Below, piece by piece: positions 1 through 8,797 of a stretch of DNA of 22,635 bases (position 1 is the stretch's first letter; each line of letters opens with the position of its first letter). The notes under the pieces are model-generated. The model saw only the letters and a program-made list of their open reading frames with translations. It was not told the DNA's origin and did no database searches. Location of the stretch: NCBI GenBank assembly GCA_036897095.1, contig JAYMSP010002751.1, positions 1 through 22,635 of the forward strand. Reading direction: 5' to 3'. This stretch comes from Plantago elongata. Lineage: Eukaryota; Streptophyta; Magnoliopsida; Lamiales; Plantaginaceae. The translations under genes and the position numbers were made by a program.

Positions 1-121
1 TCTTGGAATAGCATTATTTATTCTTGAGTATTTTTTCTTCTTCCCTTCTTTCTTGTTTGTAATACACCTTTTTTAAGTACCGGCGTCATGACCTTTAGAG
101 TAAGCTCTCGGAAGAAGAGAT

Positions 122-815
122 TATGAATGAGAAACACTTGGAGGATATATCTGATTCTGTCCTTATGGTGTTGAATATAAAAGGAATGTCCCCGTTATAG
201 CCGGACAAAAGAAAGGGAAAGAAATTGTTTGGCAAGATGTAAAACACGAAACTACTCCTAAATCTTAGAGACATGATTAGAGGAAAAACTTTTGAGGAAA
301 GAAGGAGACCCGAGGAGAACGTAGTCCACCTTGGAGATATGCTGAGTATACTCGACTCAATCGTCCGAGGGAGGAAATCTCGGCAACAATAGTTGAGAGG
401 AATTTGGATATTCAGTGGCCAAATCCTTTCACTAATACCCGAAAATGAAAAATGCAAATGCTTACTATGCTTTTCACAAGACAACTGGGCATCCGACTAA
501 GAAATGTGTTCATCTCAGGACTGAGATTGAGACATTGATTCGGAGTGGACAGTTGAAGGATCCCATTTACCAGGAAGAACCTTCTCGGCATGAAAGGAAT
601 GAGAGAAGAAGGGAAGAGAGGAGTTTGGATCGTAGGTTCGAACCTCTCCCTCCACCACCCGGGATAACTCCCCCTCCGAATGCAGAAGGTATGATGAGTA
701 TCTGGAGGATATGGATACATAAAATCATCCTTACAGTGGAATCATTCATGCCATACGTGGATGTCCAAGCGGTGGGGATAGTCGAAATGCAAGGGGGAGA
801 ACTGCTCAAGATCTA
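122..815 (+). pseudogene. gag: gag C-terminal part (Tat-type), frameshifted
   Basis: Three forward pieces match the end of Tat-type Gag, the structural protein that packages element RNA. Around 340-442 one frame reads YAEYTRLNRPREEI followed by DIQWPNP, the conserved segment before the zinc-binding region. A one-base shift near 443 then gives a frame with YYAFHKTTGHPTKKC and HLRTEIETLIRSGQLKD, corresponding to the usual C-x-x-H...GH...C block with its helix. The first cysteine of that block appears to be tyrosine. Upstream of about 340 the reading is broken by several stops. The N-terminal part of Gag is outside the window. Confidence 0.7.
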
Positions 816-1424
816 AGATATAGAGACTTCTCCCGAATTCCTCTAGCACAAAAGGGTTCGAATGCAATCTCTTTCGATGATAGTGTAATCCCACCCCCGA
901 GCCCAGGAGGAGGAGATGTCCGACCACCCAATGATCCTCTGGTAGTCTCTCTCGTCATCACCACATACAAAGTGGACAAAGTGTTCGTTGATACTAGAAG
1001 CTCTTCGGATATCATTTCTAAGCGAGCCATTGATCAAATGAATATGGGGTATATTGAGTACGGAAGACTCAACACATATATGTTCGGATTCGGAGGAACA
1101 ACTGTCCAACCATGGGTACCATTCAGCTTCAAGTTTCTATGGGAATTGCTTTGAGGCAAATGACTCACACAGTTCTTTTCTTGGTTGTGGACAAGCTCTT
1201 CGATTATAATATTATATTCGGGCGACCAGGTCTCAATCAATTTAGGGCTATTTCATCGCCCCTCCACAATTGGATCAAATTCCCAACTCCTAATGGAGTA
1301 GGAGAGGAAATGGGAAATGTGGGGGAAGCTTTGGAATGTTACATTTTGTCCACAAGAAATTCCTCGGCCCTGGTTCTTTCAGTCACTAAGGTTCAGAATC
1401 CCGCATTACCTCCAAAGCAAGAGA
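816..1424 (+). pseudogene. pro: gypsy aspartic protease remnant
   Basis: A Gag-protease linker can be read from about 725 (GIIHAIRGCPSGGDSR) through a Pro/Gly-rich stretch to the protease at 966-1340. The active-site segment reads VFVDTRSSSDII: the catalytic Asp is kept, but the Gly of the D-T/S-G triad is Arg. After a frameshift near 1110, the flap and C-terminal part are visible as FLVVDKLFDYNIIFGRP and then NWIKFPTPNGVG, the usual junction to reverse transcriptase in this clade. The enzyme would cut the polyprotein. This copy is inactive by both the motif change and the frameshifts. Confidence 0.75.
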
Positions 1425-2300
1425 TTGGAGTCAGAGCCATGAATAAGAAATTTTCGAAGTTTGTCCGGATTGAACCTCATGATACTCTCAAGGAAATCCA
1501 AATCATTGAAAGGTCCACATACAAAAATATTTGGATTGGAACTGAAATGAAGTTAATTGCCTGTCTTAGAATGAATTCAGATGTTTTTGCATGGAGTACG
1601 GATGATCTTAAAGGAATTGATCTGAGGATAGATCTCACCGTATGAACATGGATCCTACAGTCAAACACATCCGACAAAAGAACAAAGATTTCGGCCCTAT
1701 TGAGGATGCCATAATAGCAGTCGAAGTAGAGAGTTTACTGAAGGCCGATCATATTGAGGAAGTGAGATATTCAGATTGGGTCTGGAATATTGTCTTAGTG
1801 GAGAAGGCTCCGGGCAAATGAAGAATGGGTAATGACTTCACTAGACTTATCAAATTCTGCCCCAAAGATCATTACCCTCTGCATCAGATCGACCAGTTGG
1901 TTGATTCAACGGCCAGATGTGCTCTTTTGAGTTTCATGGATGCATATCATGGGTTTTATTATATTCGGATGGTTGCATAAGAACGCTTGAGCAACATACC
2001 AGAGGCTGGTCAACAAGATGTTCAAGGAGAAATTAGGAAAGAGCATGGAGGTGTATGTGGATGACATTTTAGTCAAAAGTAAAACCGAGGAGCAACACAT
2101 AGATCACCTCAATAACTGATTTTTCATCCTAAGGAAATACGGGATGAGGCTGAATCCAGAGAAATGTACATTCGGGGTTAAGGAACAGGTACATGGTAAT
2201 TGGGAGATGAATCAGTGCCAATCCAGAGAAAATTCAGACCATCCTAGACTTACCTCAACCAAATAATGTTAATGAAATCCAACAACTCATCAAAAGAATA
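1425..2300 (+). pseudogene. RT: gypsy reverse transcriptase remnant with internal deletion
   Basis: Recognisable blocks: DVFAWSTDDLKGID (1577-1622); after a frameshift, MDPTVKHIRQK (1650-1683); KFCPKDHYPLHQID (about 1853-1892); FMDAYHGFYYIRM (1933-1974); ATYQRLVNKMF (1990-2022); and the catalytic loop EVYVDDILVKS (2048-2080) with both aspartates present. Between the FMDAY block and ATYQRLVNKMF about thirty residues are missing, including the MPFGL-type segment; the break is at about 1978-1985, where a stop also lies. A stop at 1819 replaces a conserved Trp after GK. The RT tail with NPEKIQTI is readable at about 2220-2240. Not functional. Confidence 0.8.
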
Positions 2301-2850
2301 TTATCTTTGAGTAGATTCATATCAAGGTCGACCGAGAAGAAGTTGCCATTCTTCAAAATACTAAAAAAAGGGGACAAATCCGAATGGACAAAAGCGTGCG
2401 ATGAGGCTTTTGAAAGTTTAAAGACTTATCTACATTCGCCTCCACTGTTGTCCAAACATGTTGAAGGGAAACCCTTTTATTTGTACTTGCCTGTCACCAA
2501 AGAAGCCATGAGTTCCGTTTTGGTTCAGATCCAGGCTAATGATCACTTGCATGTTTACTACTTAAGTAAAGCTGTAACAGGAACCAAAATCCATTACCTC
2601 TAGATTGAGAAATTGGCCTATGCACTAGTGCATACGACTAGTAGACTAAAGTCGTACTTCATGTCTCATCAAATCATTATTTTATCCAATGAACCTCTTA
2701 GGCAGGTCATGGGAAGACCGGATCAGTCCGGGAGGCTCTCAAAATCGACTATCGAACTAAGTGAATATGATATTGCATATCAAGCTCCGTCAGCTAAGAA
2801 AGCTCAAGTACTAGCTGACTTCCTTGTGTATTTCCCTGGAGGTGATGAAG
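2301..2850 (+). pseudogene. RH: gypsy RNase H (first, RT-linked) remnant
   Basis: Downstream of RT, one frame reads SRFISRSTEKKLPFFKILKK and KPFYLYLPVTKEAMSSVLVQ, then YYLSKAVTG, the thumb/connection and RNase H region of plant gypsy polyproteins. A single stop at 2601-2603 is followed by IEKLAYALVHTTSRLKSYF and NEPLRQVMGRPDQSGRLSKS, and LSEYDIAYQA, all standard blocks of this domain. The domain would remove RNA from RNA-DNA hybrids during element replication. The first catalytic aspartate, expected in the LYLAVSD-type segment, is not evident. Confidence 0.75.
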
Positions 2851-3660
2851 AAATCCCAAAGGAACCAATACTGGAACCCGTGGATACGAAAATCATACCA
2901 GAAGCCAATCCTTCAAAACTAGCATTGATAAAAAAAATATGAGTTTCCCCATGAAAATTGTCGTTTTGGAAATCAATGGATGTTTCTGGTCGATGATGCT
3001 CAAGTAGATCCGAAGATCGTCCCTTTCGCCAAATGGCAAAAAGATATCCGGATGGAGGAAGCACCGGGAACACCCGGGATCATTGAAAGAAAGCTAGTTC
3101 CATCATTAACTCTCCAAGTGGATGGGTCATCTAATGGTTGGCTCAGAGGTATATGAATCCACCTGTTGAGCCCCAAGGCAGCCAGACTCGATTATGCCAT
3201 TACTTTGGACTTCAAGGTTACCAACAATGAAGCAGAATATGAGGCCCTACTTATGGGTCTTCGGATGGCAAAAGCACTCCAGGTCAAGAGGATCAAGGCT
3301 TTCACTGATTTCCAATTAGTGGAATCACAGTATTCAGGGAATTTTATCACCAAAGGTCCGAATATGATCAAATACTTGGAATTTCTTAAAGAAGAAGTGC
3401 GCAACTTCGAAGAATTCTCCTTGGAAAGGTTTGATAGATCTTGCAATGAAAAGGCAGATTCCCACCCCAAATATGCTTCGGCATCCGGAGCATTGGACTC
3501 ACGGATCATAATTCTCCTTAATCTTAAAGCCTCCTCACTTTTGAGTTCGGGTCTGCAAGTTTACCAACTGTGCTCGGAAGGGACGTGGATGACTGAAATT
3601 TCCTCCTATCTCAAAGATGGTACGCTGCCCCCGGATCCGGTGGAAACTTGGAAAGTCTAG
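2851..3660 (+). pseudogene. aRH: second, archaeal-type RNase H (Tat-specific)
   Basis: After a linker (PILEPVDTKIIPEANPS and onward), a second RNase H begins near 3115 with LQVDGSSNGW, meets an in-frame stop at 3154-3156, and continues as DYAITLDFKVTNNEAEYEAL, then KAFTDFQLVESQ and NEKADSH. The catalytic series Asp (VDGSS), Glu (EAEYEA), Asp (FTDFQ) and the last Asp (KADSH) can all be placed. A separate RNase H between the RT-linked one and integrase is known as a feature of Tat-clade elements and is the main reason for that assignment. The remainder to about 3660 is the usual linker before integrase. Confidence 0.75.
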
Positions 3661-4795
3661 TGTCGAGACCCATGGTACTTTATCCTCGAGAATGATCTTT
3701 ACACGAAATCATTTAGTTGAACTCACCTCCAATGTCTCGGACCCCATGAGGCTCGGAGGGTACTCAAGGAAGTAAACAATGGCAATTGCGGAAGTCATTC
3801 CGGAGGGAGAACTCTTGCTCAAAAGATAATTACGCAAGGGCACTATTGACCAACAATTGATAGGGACTCCTCGAGCTTCTCCCAAGCATGCAATGTCTGA
3901 CAATATTACGCCAATGTTCCTCATCGTCTGACGAATCTGATGATTCCGTCAATCATCGTTTGTCCCTTTGACCAAAGGGGAATTCACACTGTCGAGCCTT
4001 TCCCTCGAGGAACTCATCAGAATAAGTTCCTAATTGTTGTAGTCGATTAATTCACAAAATGAGTTGAAGCCGAGGTAGTCTCCACCATTACTGAGAACAT
4101 GGCCCGAACGTTTATTTAGAGAAACATCATTTGTAAGTTCAGATTACCAAGAGTCATTATCTCGGATAATGGAGCTCAATTCTCCGGAGCAAACATGAAA
4201 GAATGGTGTGGGTCTCTCAAAATTGAGCAAAACTTCACTTCGGTTGGTTATCCACAAGCCAATGGTTAAGTCGAGTCCTCGAACAAAATCATTGTGAAAA
4301 ACTTAGAAAATAGACTAAGGACCTCTCATGGTAGTTGGGAGGATGATCTAGACGGGTGCTTTGGGCCCACCGGACAACCCCAAGAACAACTACCCATGCG
4401 ACCCCCTGTGCTTTGGCTTATGGATCAAAGGAGGTTATCCCTCAGAAGTTGTTGTGGTGACTCAGAGAATCCAGCAATACCAACCCGAAGAGAATGAGGT
4501 AGCTCGGGTCTACGACCTTGAACTCCTCGAAGATAAGAGGAGCACTTCTCTAGCTTGCATTTGCAATATCAAGCTGCTACTGCCTGAGCCTACAACAAGA
4601 ACATTTGTACTAAGTACCTCCAGGCCGAAGACTTGGTTCTTCGAAGAGCCAACATCTTAAGTCATGTTGGGAAGCTCAAACTCAAATGGGAAGGTCTTTA
4701 CAAAATTATTGGAGCAAGGGAAAATGGAAGCTATGAGTTAGAGGATGATCAGGGTCAAATCCTGAAAAGGACTTGGAATGCGAAGAATGAGTAGA
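3661..4795 (+). pseudogene. INT: gypsy integrase remnant, first catalytic Asp changed
   Basis: SHSGGRTLAQKII at about 3795-3830 opens the integrase, followed by a damaged HHCC zinc region (stops at 3847 and in place of its last Cys near 3898). In the core, the first catalytic residue is His (codon 3985-3987, in GIHTVEPFP where the family has an Asp), the second is Asp (4165-4167, ISDNGAQF) and the third is Glu (4273-4275); the last two are 35 residues apart, the normal spacing. Stops lie at 4048, 4060, 4117 and 4267. The C-terminal domain ends with WEGLYKII, GSYELEDDQGQ and KRTWNAKNE, then a stop at about 4792, close to the natural end of pol. Confidence 0.8.
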
Positions 4796-5290
4796 AGTTT
4801 TATGCAAAGGATTTTCTCTGTTACTTTTTGTCAATCCTAAAGGCCTCGAAGCCCACCGTGTGTACTTGAATTTACATCAAATCAATACAACGACTATCCT
4901 TTTCAGAATTATCGCAAAAGTTTTTATTTATCTTATTTAGCTTCGTCTATTTCCAAAGATGATCCGAATTACATCTGAAAAATTCAAAAGGATTACATCC
5001 GGAATGGTAATGTTACAAGTTTATATTGATCAACCTAGTCAGAACGACATCCGAAAGTAATATACATGTACATAGGAGAATCTATCACACTATGTTGCAA
5101 TAAAACCTCGAACTCGGTCCTTTGACACCCTTTCTCCCGAAGACTCATCCAATGGCAAGATGAGTCTCAAAGCAGCCACTTTCTCCAACCTGTGCCCTGT
5201 GTAAAAGCGACATGCATGTTCACTACACAGGGCCGCATGGAGGAGAAGGTGGATGATCTGAGACCGTTTACTTCCCTCGAAGTGAGGCCT
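4796..5290 (+). other. Tat element 3' region, no gene seen
   Basis: No coding block was recognised on either strand. Short direct echoes of the words tccga and ccgaa recur here and throughout the segment to 8790, as in the rest of the element, so it is read as internal element sequence between pol and the 3' LTR. Confidence 0.45.
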
Positions 5291-5484
5291 TCTCGAACCT
5301 TCCGAGCACCTGCTACTTTATGAAATTCATTGTTCAATCGGAAGGTGGACGAATGCCAAGAAGACATCCAAGAATCTTATTTCGGGTACAACTCTCAAAG
5401 AGCCGAATCTTGCGAACACCCACCACTTTCCGAGTTACGGTCATTTGATCGAAAAGTCAACGACTGTCAGGAAGACACGAGTTT
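5291..5484 (+). repeat. two diverged tandem repeat units of roughly 110-120 bp
   Basis: The words cgaacct-tccgagcacc and gaagacatcca at 5294 and 5360 recur in diverged form as cgaacacccaccactttccgag and gaagacacga at 5413 and 5471, with intervening matches around ttcaatcgga / ttgatcgaaa. Offsets are 119 and 111 bp, so the units differ by indels. Tandem repeats between pol and the 3' LTR are known from some Tat-clade elements. Similarity is weak and only two units are seen. Confidence 0.35.
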
Positions 5485-5490
5485 CCAAGT

Positions 5491-6315
5491 GCCTTCCATT
5501 CTCATTTTGTCCTAAAGATAGATACAACCTCATATAGGGCCCGTCTACGACCTCACGTACTTGCTAAACTTCTGATGAGATGAGTCCACCTCCCGACTAG
5601 CTCCATCAGAAGAAGAGCAAGTGTGCTCAATGAGACAACCTTTTGCCTCATACAACCGAAGAGAAAGATTAGTCAAATTTTTACTAAAGGACAAAATGGA
5701 TGACGATGACAATGCGACATGGACCAATTTATAGGAATCCTTAAGTCGTAACCGTTACTTAAGGGTTAAGACCTATTGTTTGGGGCCAATTGTTGTTGGG
5801 CCTACAAAGTTTGCAAGCCCATCAATTTGGCGCGAACTTCGGAAAATATCCGGAAACTCACCAAAGTTGTCTGCGGGAATTGTTTTTCCAAGACAAATCT
5901 TTTGTTCAGATGATATGCTGATTGATGAGAGTTTGGATATACTAGTCCACAGATCTAATATTGGACTCCCGAATATTATTTGGACCATGAGTATGGTTAA
6001 TTCTACATCTTATTTTTTATGGAGTGACTGATTCGAACTATTCGCTACTAGTCTGCTTGCCCGACACAGATAGACTTGGTAGAAAAGAAAGTTTACATAC
6101 ATGGAAGAATTAGTTATATAATCCGAAGGAAAAATCGCACAACCTTCCGAATATGCGCAAGATCGTGATAAACGATATTGTCAAAGCTAAAACTTATCAA
6201 GTCCGAATCAAAAGGCATGTATATTATCCGAATATAAATAATTTAGCAAATATCCGAGATGAAACGCAAGGAAAGATAAATTTTCTTAACGTCCGCAGAC
6301 CATACATTTGCTTAC
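5491..6315. other. Tat element 3' region, possible downstream exons of antisense unit
   Basis: No recognised protein. On the - strand there are two open stretches: 5988-5773 (71 codons, ending IGPKQ) and 5727-5545 (60 codons, ending KYVRS). They lie downstream of a good splice donor at 6315 on the same strand and could be further exons of the antisense unit, but they show no family similarity and may be chance ORFs. Confidence 0.25.
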
Positions 6316-6736
6316 CAGGCATTCCCTGCCTTCATTCTTCAGTAGATTCCAGAAGTTGAGCCTTGAGACTCCATGTTATTTGTTCGACCCCGCTATGATT
6401 GTTGCTAGAACCGAATCCTTCTTCGTATCAACTTTTTCATACGTTGTATTTCATCTTCCTCCTGCCTCCTGATAATCACCTGGCACAAGGGAGGGACCCA
6501 CTTCTGGATCAAGGATGATTGGGGCATCCCTAGTGCCTCTGCCGGAGTAAATTGGAGGGTGCATGTTCTCACAACCTCAAGTTATCCAATGACGACAACA
6601 GTAATACTTAGGATCATCCGGATTTCCAAAGTCGTTGTTTTCCAAAGTGGGCAAGTTTGGATTAGCCTTTCGGTTAAACTCCCTAGCATGGGCCAGCCTA
6701 GCTTGGTGTGCAGCCTCTCGAGCTGCTTCTGACATC
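6316..6736 (-). pseudogene. antisense accessory ORF of Tat element (candidate exon 2)
   Basis: On the - strand, an ATG at 6735-6733 lies one base after a splice-acceptor-like tract (ccttccttag|g). The frame encodes MSEAAREAAHQARLAHARE, then NPNLPTLENNDFGNPDDPKYY, and meets TGA at 6579-6577 after 52 codons; the same frame then reads on as MHPPIYSGRGTRDAP and ILDPEVGPSLVPGDYQEAGG before another stop near 6450. The start is Ala/Arg-rich and helix-prone. A donor-like CTG|gtaagc occurs at 6315. No function is recognised. The position between integrase and 3' LTR and the opposite orientation match the antisense accessory gene known from Grande-type Tat elements; equivalence is inferred, not shown. 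It is probably a decayed copy. Confidence 0.45.
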
Positions 6737-7039
6737 CTAAGGAAGGAAAAGGAACTATGAGTTTATGAGGTCCGAACTTGCCTAAATGCTTATGCAACAG
6801 ATCAAAATAACACAATGATTTCATGATCGGAACCTATTGCACCTATTCGGTTTCAGTTAATCCGGAGTCAATTCACAATTAGTACAAGTTAGTTTCGCAT
6901 GCATAACCAATTAGTTCCCTAAACTTAGGGACCTGTCCGAACAAATTGCCTACCATTCGGCAAGACTCCCTAAGTATAAACATTTCAAATCCAAAATGAA
7001 GAATGACATTACAAGACCCGAAGTAAAAGAGATACTTAC
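6737..7039 (-). other. candidate 5'-UTR intron of antisense unit (303 nt)
   Basis: Read on the - strand, the segment begins CAA|gtaagtatct, a near-consensus plant donor, and ends in a pyrimidine-rich stretch, ttccttttccttccttag|G, a good acceptor, two bases before an ATG. It is AT-rich, as plant introns are. Splicing is inferred from these signals alone. Confidence 0.4.
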
Positions 7040-7575
7040 TTGTTTGTCTCAAACACTTGGATCGAAGGCAGCTAGCTCCGAGGCTACAAATCTAGCTTCA
7101 AATGCTTGCAATTCACTTCGAATGCTTGAATAATGCCCAAATCTTCTCTCTAGAAAATGGTGAATTCCTATTTACTGGGGGGTCATTTTCGAAAAAATGG
7201 TTATCTGTAAAATTACAAATTAATCTGATCAATCGTCGATCAAAAGTCATCCAACGGCTACATTCAAACAGAGTGATTGAAAAGATGAATTTGTTCAAAT
7301 ATTATTTGACGAAGGTTAAATCTCACTTCACTCCAGATCTACATCCCTATTCGGATGTAGTAAAAATTCCCAAATTTGAGGCATATAACGAGGATTATTA
7401 AATACCTCGGATATATCGATTCTGATATATATATATCAATTCTACGAATAAGTTCCTTTATCATTGTTTAGAACCAATGAATTCCATTGGATATTCATTG
7501 GTATAGAAAAAGAGAAGATAGAATGCGCGATCATAGATATTGGTTAATAAATATTTTAATTATGCTTTACTTAAA
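7040..7575 (-). other. candidate leader exon of antisense unit
   Basis: Between the TATA-like box at 7606-7616 and the donor at 7039 the - strand holds a leader of roughly 530 nt with no long ORF that joins the downstream ATG. It contains the motif agccgttgg at about 7254-7262, a word seen often in plant LTR promoters. The 5' limit is set only by the usual spacing of about 30 nt from the TATA box. Confidence 0.3.
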
Positions 7576-7605
7576 AGAGGAGTGCCCTCTTTCAGGAGTT
7601 AATAT

Positions 7606-7616
7606 ATCTATTTATA
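7606..7616 (-). promoter_or_regulatory. TATA-box candidate for antisense unit
   Basis: The - strand reads TATAAATAGAT, a near-perfect plant TATA box, directed toward the candidate leader exon. In AT-rich DNA such matches arise by chance; its value lies in the aligned donor, acceptor and ATG downstream. Confidence 0.3.
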
Positions 7617-8152
7617 AGTGTAGTATAGTTACTAATTCTCTATTCACTCTAATAATTAAGGTATAATACATTATTTCTTACTTACTAAAAAAAGAATCTA
7701 TTTAGAGTTCTTCACTAAGAGCAACGTTGGTAAATATACCCATAAATTTAACAAGTTACCTTATTCTTATTCCTTAGGATAGACGTATCCGAAAAAATAA
7801 CCAATAAAAATCCACCATACTCTATCTCACTAGATTTGGTTTCTGGAAGTTCTTATATTCACCCAGATGTCGAGCTTTGAAATGGTCCGAGGTGTATATA
7901 TGTAATAAACCCGAGTAATCATAGATTCCCAATAGAGATTAAAAGATACCTCATCTTGGTCAGGGGAGTATATCATAAATCTTGGACATCATGGTATACT
8001 GACCAATTCAGATTCTTCCGACACAGTACTCTAAACACAACGTCAAAGGATGTGAGACTCCGCTCAAACCCTGGATGAAGATCCTCATAAGCGTCTCAAG
8101 ATTCGAGTTTTTAACTATAGTTCCACACCTATCTTCTACTAAAATACTTGAA
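7617..8152. other. AT-rich stretch before 3' LTR, nothing recognised
   Basis: No ORF or known repeat. A 9-bp inverted repeat with a 10-nt loop lies just left of this stretch at 7474-7501 (ccaatgaat / attcattgg). Confidence 0.5.
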
Positions 8153-8164
8153 AACAAGGGGGAC
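8153..8164 (+). other. polypurine tract of the Tat element
   Basis: aacaagggggac, directly before a TG dinucleotide that opens the probable 3' LTR. A purine tract ending in a G run primes plus-strand DNA synthesis in LTR elements. Confidence 0.5.
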
Positions 8165-8167
8165 ATA

Positions 8168-8797
8168 TGTTGATACAAAAATATGTCCAATCCATCATTA
8201 ATAACTCGGGAGCGGATCACATCACAAGGTATTCTAAGGTCTAAAGGCTCCAAGGTCCGACCATAGGACCGTCCGAGGTCCAAAGACACCAAGGAAAAGC
8301 CAAGACAAAACTTAGATACCAGACAAAGAATGGATCTGTACCAAATGTCTGACCCGAGGATTGATAGGTCTGACCATAATCATCAACATACCAACACATC
8401 CGACCTCAAAGGAAACTAAGTGACCAAGACCATAATGAACTATGGGAGATTAGAACTATAGTCCTCAGAGGTCTTCATCCGAGCCCTTCTCTTCGGATGA
8501 TATCCGACCCAAAAGTCGTGGCCTGCACTAAGTTTTCCCTCCAAAATGACTAATCTACCCTTGAAAGCACGAAAGGAAAATGGGATATGTCTTCATTATG
8601 GTCCATGCTTGGTGGCTTAATCTTAGCCTTCCACATGGCACATTCTAGTGAGTTCCTTCCCTTTAGGGAAGAAGTCTATAAATATTGTATGCATTTCCAT
8701 GTTAATGGTACGCCACGTTAACTTAAACCTACTTACGAACCTTCATTACATCTTTATACAAAGTTGACCTTCAATCAGTACTCTTGAGTAAAGTCTC
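8168..8797 (+). repeat. probable 3' LTR of the Tat element
   Basis: It starts with TGTTGATAC just after a purine tract and is taken to end at ...gtctca (8797). A TATAAATA box at 8677-8684 lies about 113 bp before the end, the usual arrangement of U3 and R-U5. The interval is rich in gtccga words like the element interior. The left LTR is outside the window, so neither the end nor the length (about 630 bp) can be confirmed by comparison. Confidence 0.5.
8677..8684 (+). promoter_or_regulatory. TATA box in probable gypsy 3' LTR
   Basis: TATAAATA within tctataaatattg, oriented with the element, at the position expected for the U3 promoter. Confidence 0.45.

Larger units (their letters stand above)
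1..8797 (+). mobile_element. Ty3/gypsy retrotransposon, Tat clade, 5'-truncated by window edge, decayed
   Basis: Remnants of gag, protease, reverse transcriptase, RNase H, a second archaeal-type RNase H and integrase follow one another on the + strand from about 120 to 4795, then a long 3' region and a probable 3' LTR. The second RNase H before integrase is the hallmark of the Tat clade (Ogre, Retand, Grande and relatives), as is the long segment between pol and the 3' LTR. The 5' LTR, primer site and start of gag lie outside the window, so no target-site duplication can be checked. All frames are interrupted. The right end is set by a purine tract and a TG...CA interval with an internal TATA box and could be off by tens of bases. 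Clade assignment is firm; the boundary is not. Confidence 0.8.

Noticed and set aside
7400..7850. Organelle DNA insertion suggested by the AT-rich, hairpin-containing sequence
   Set aside because: No chloroplast or mitochondrial gene segment could be recognised, and a 9-bp hairpin at 7474-7501 is not specific.
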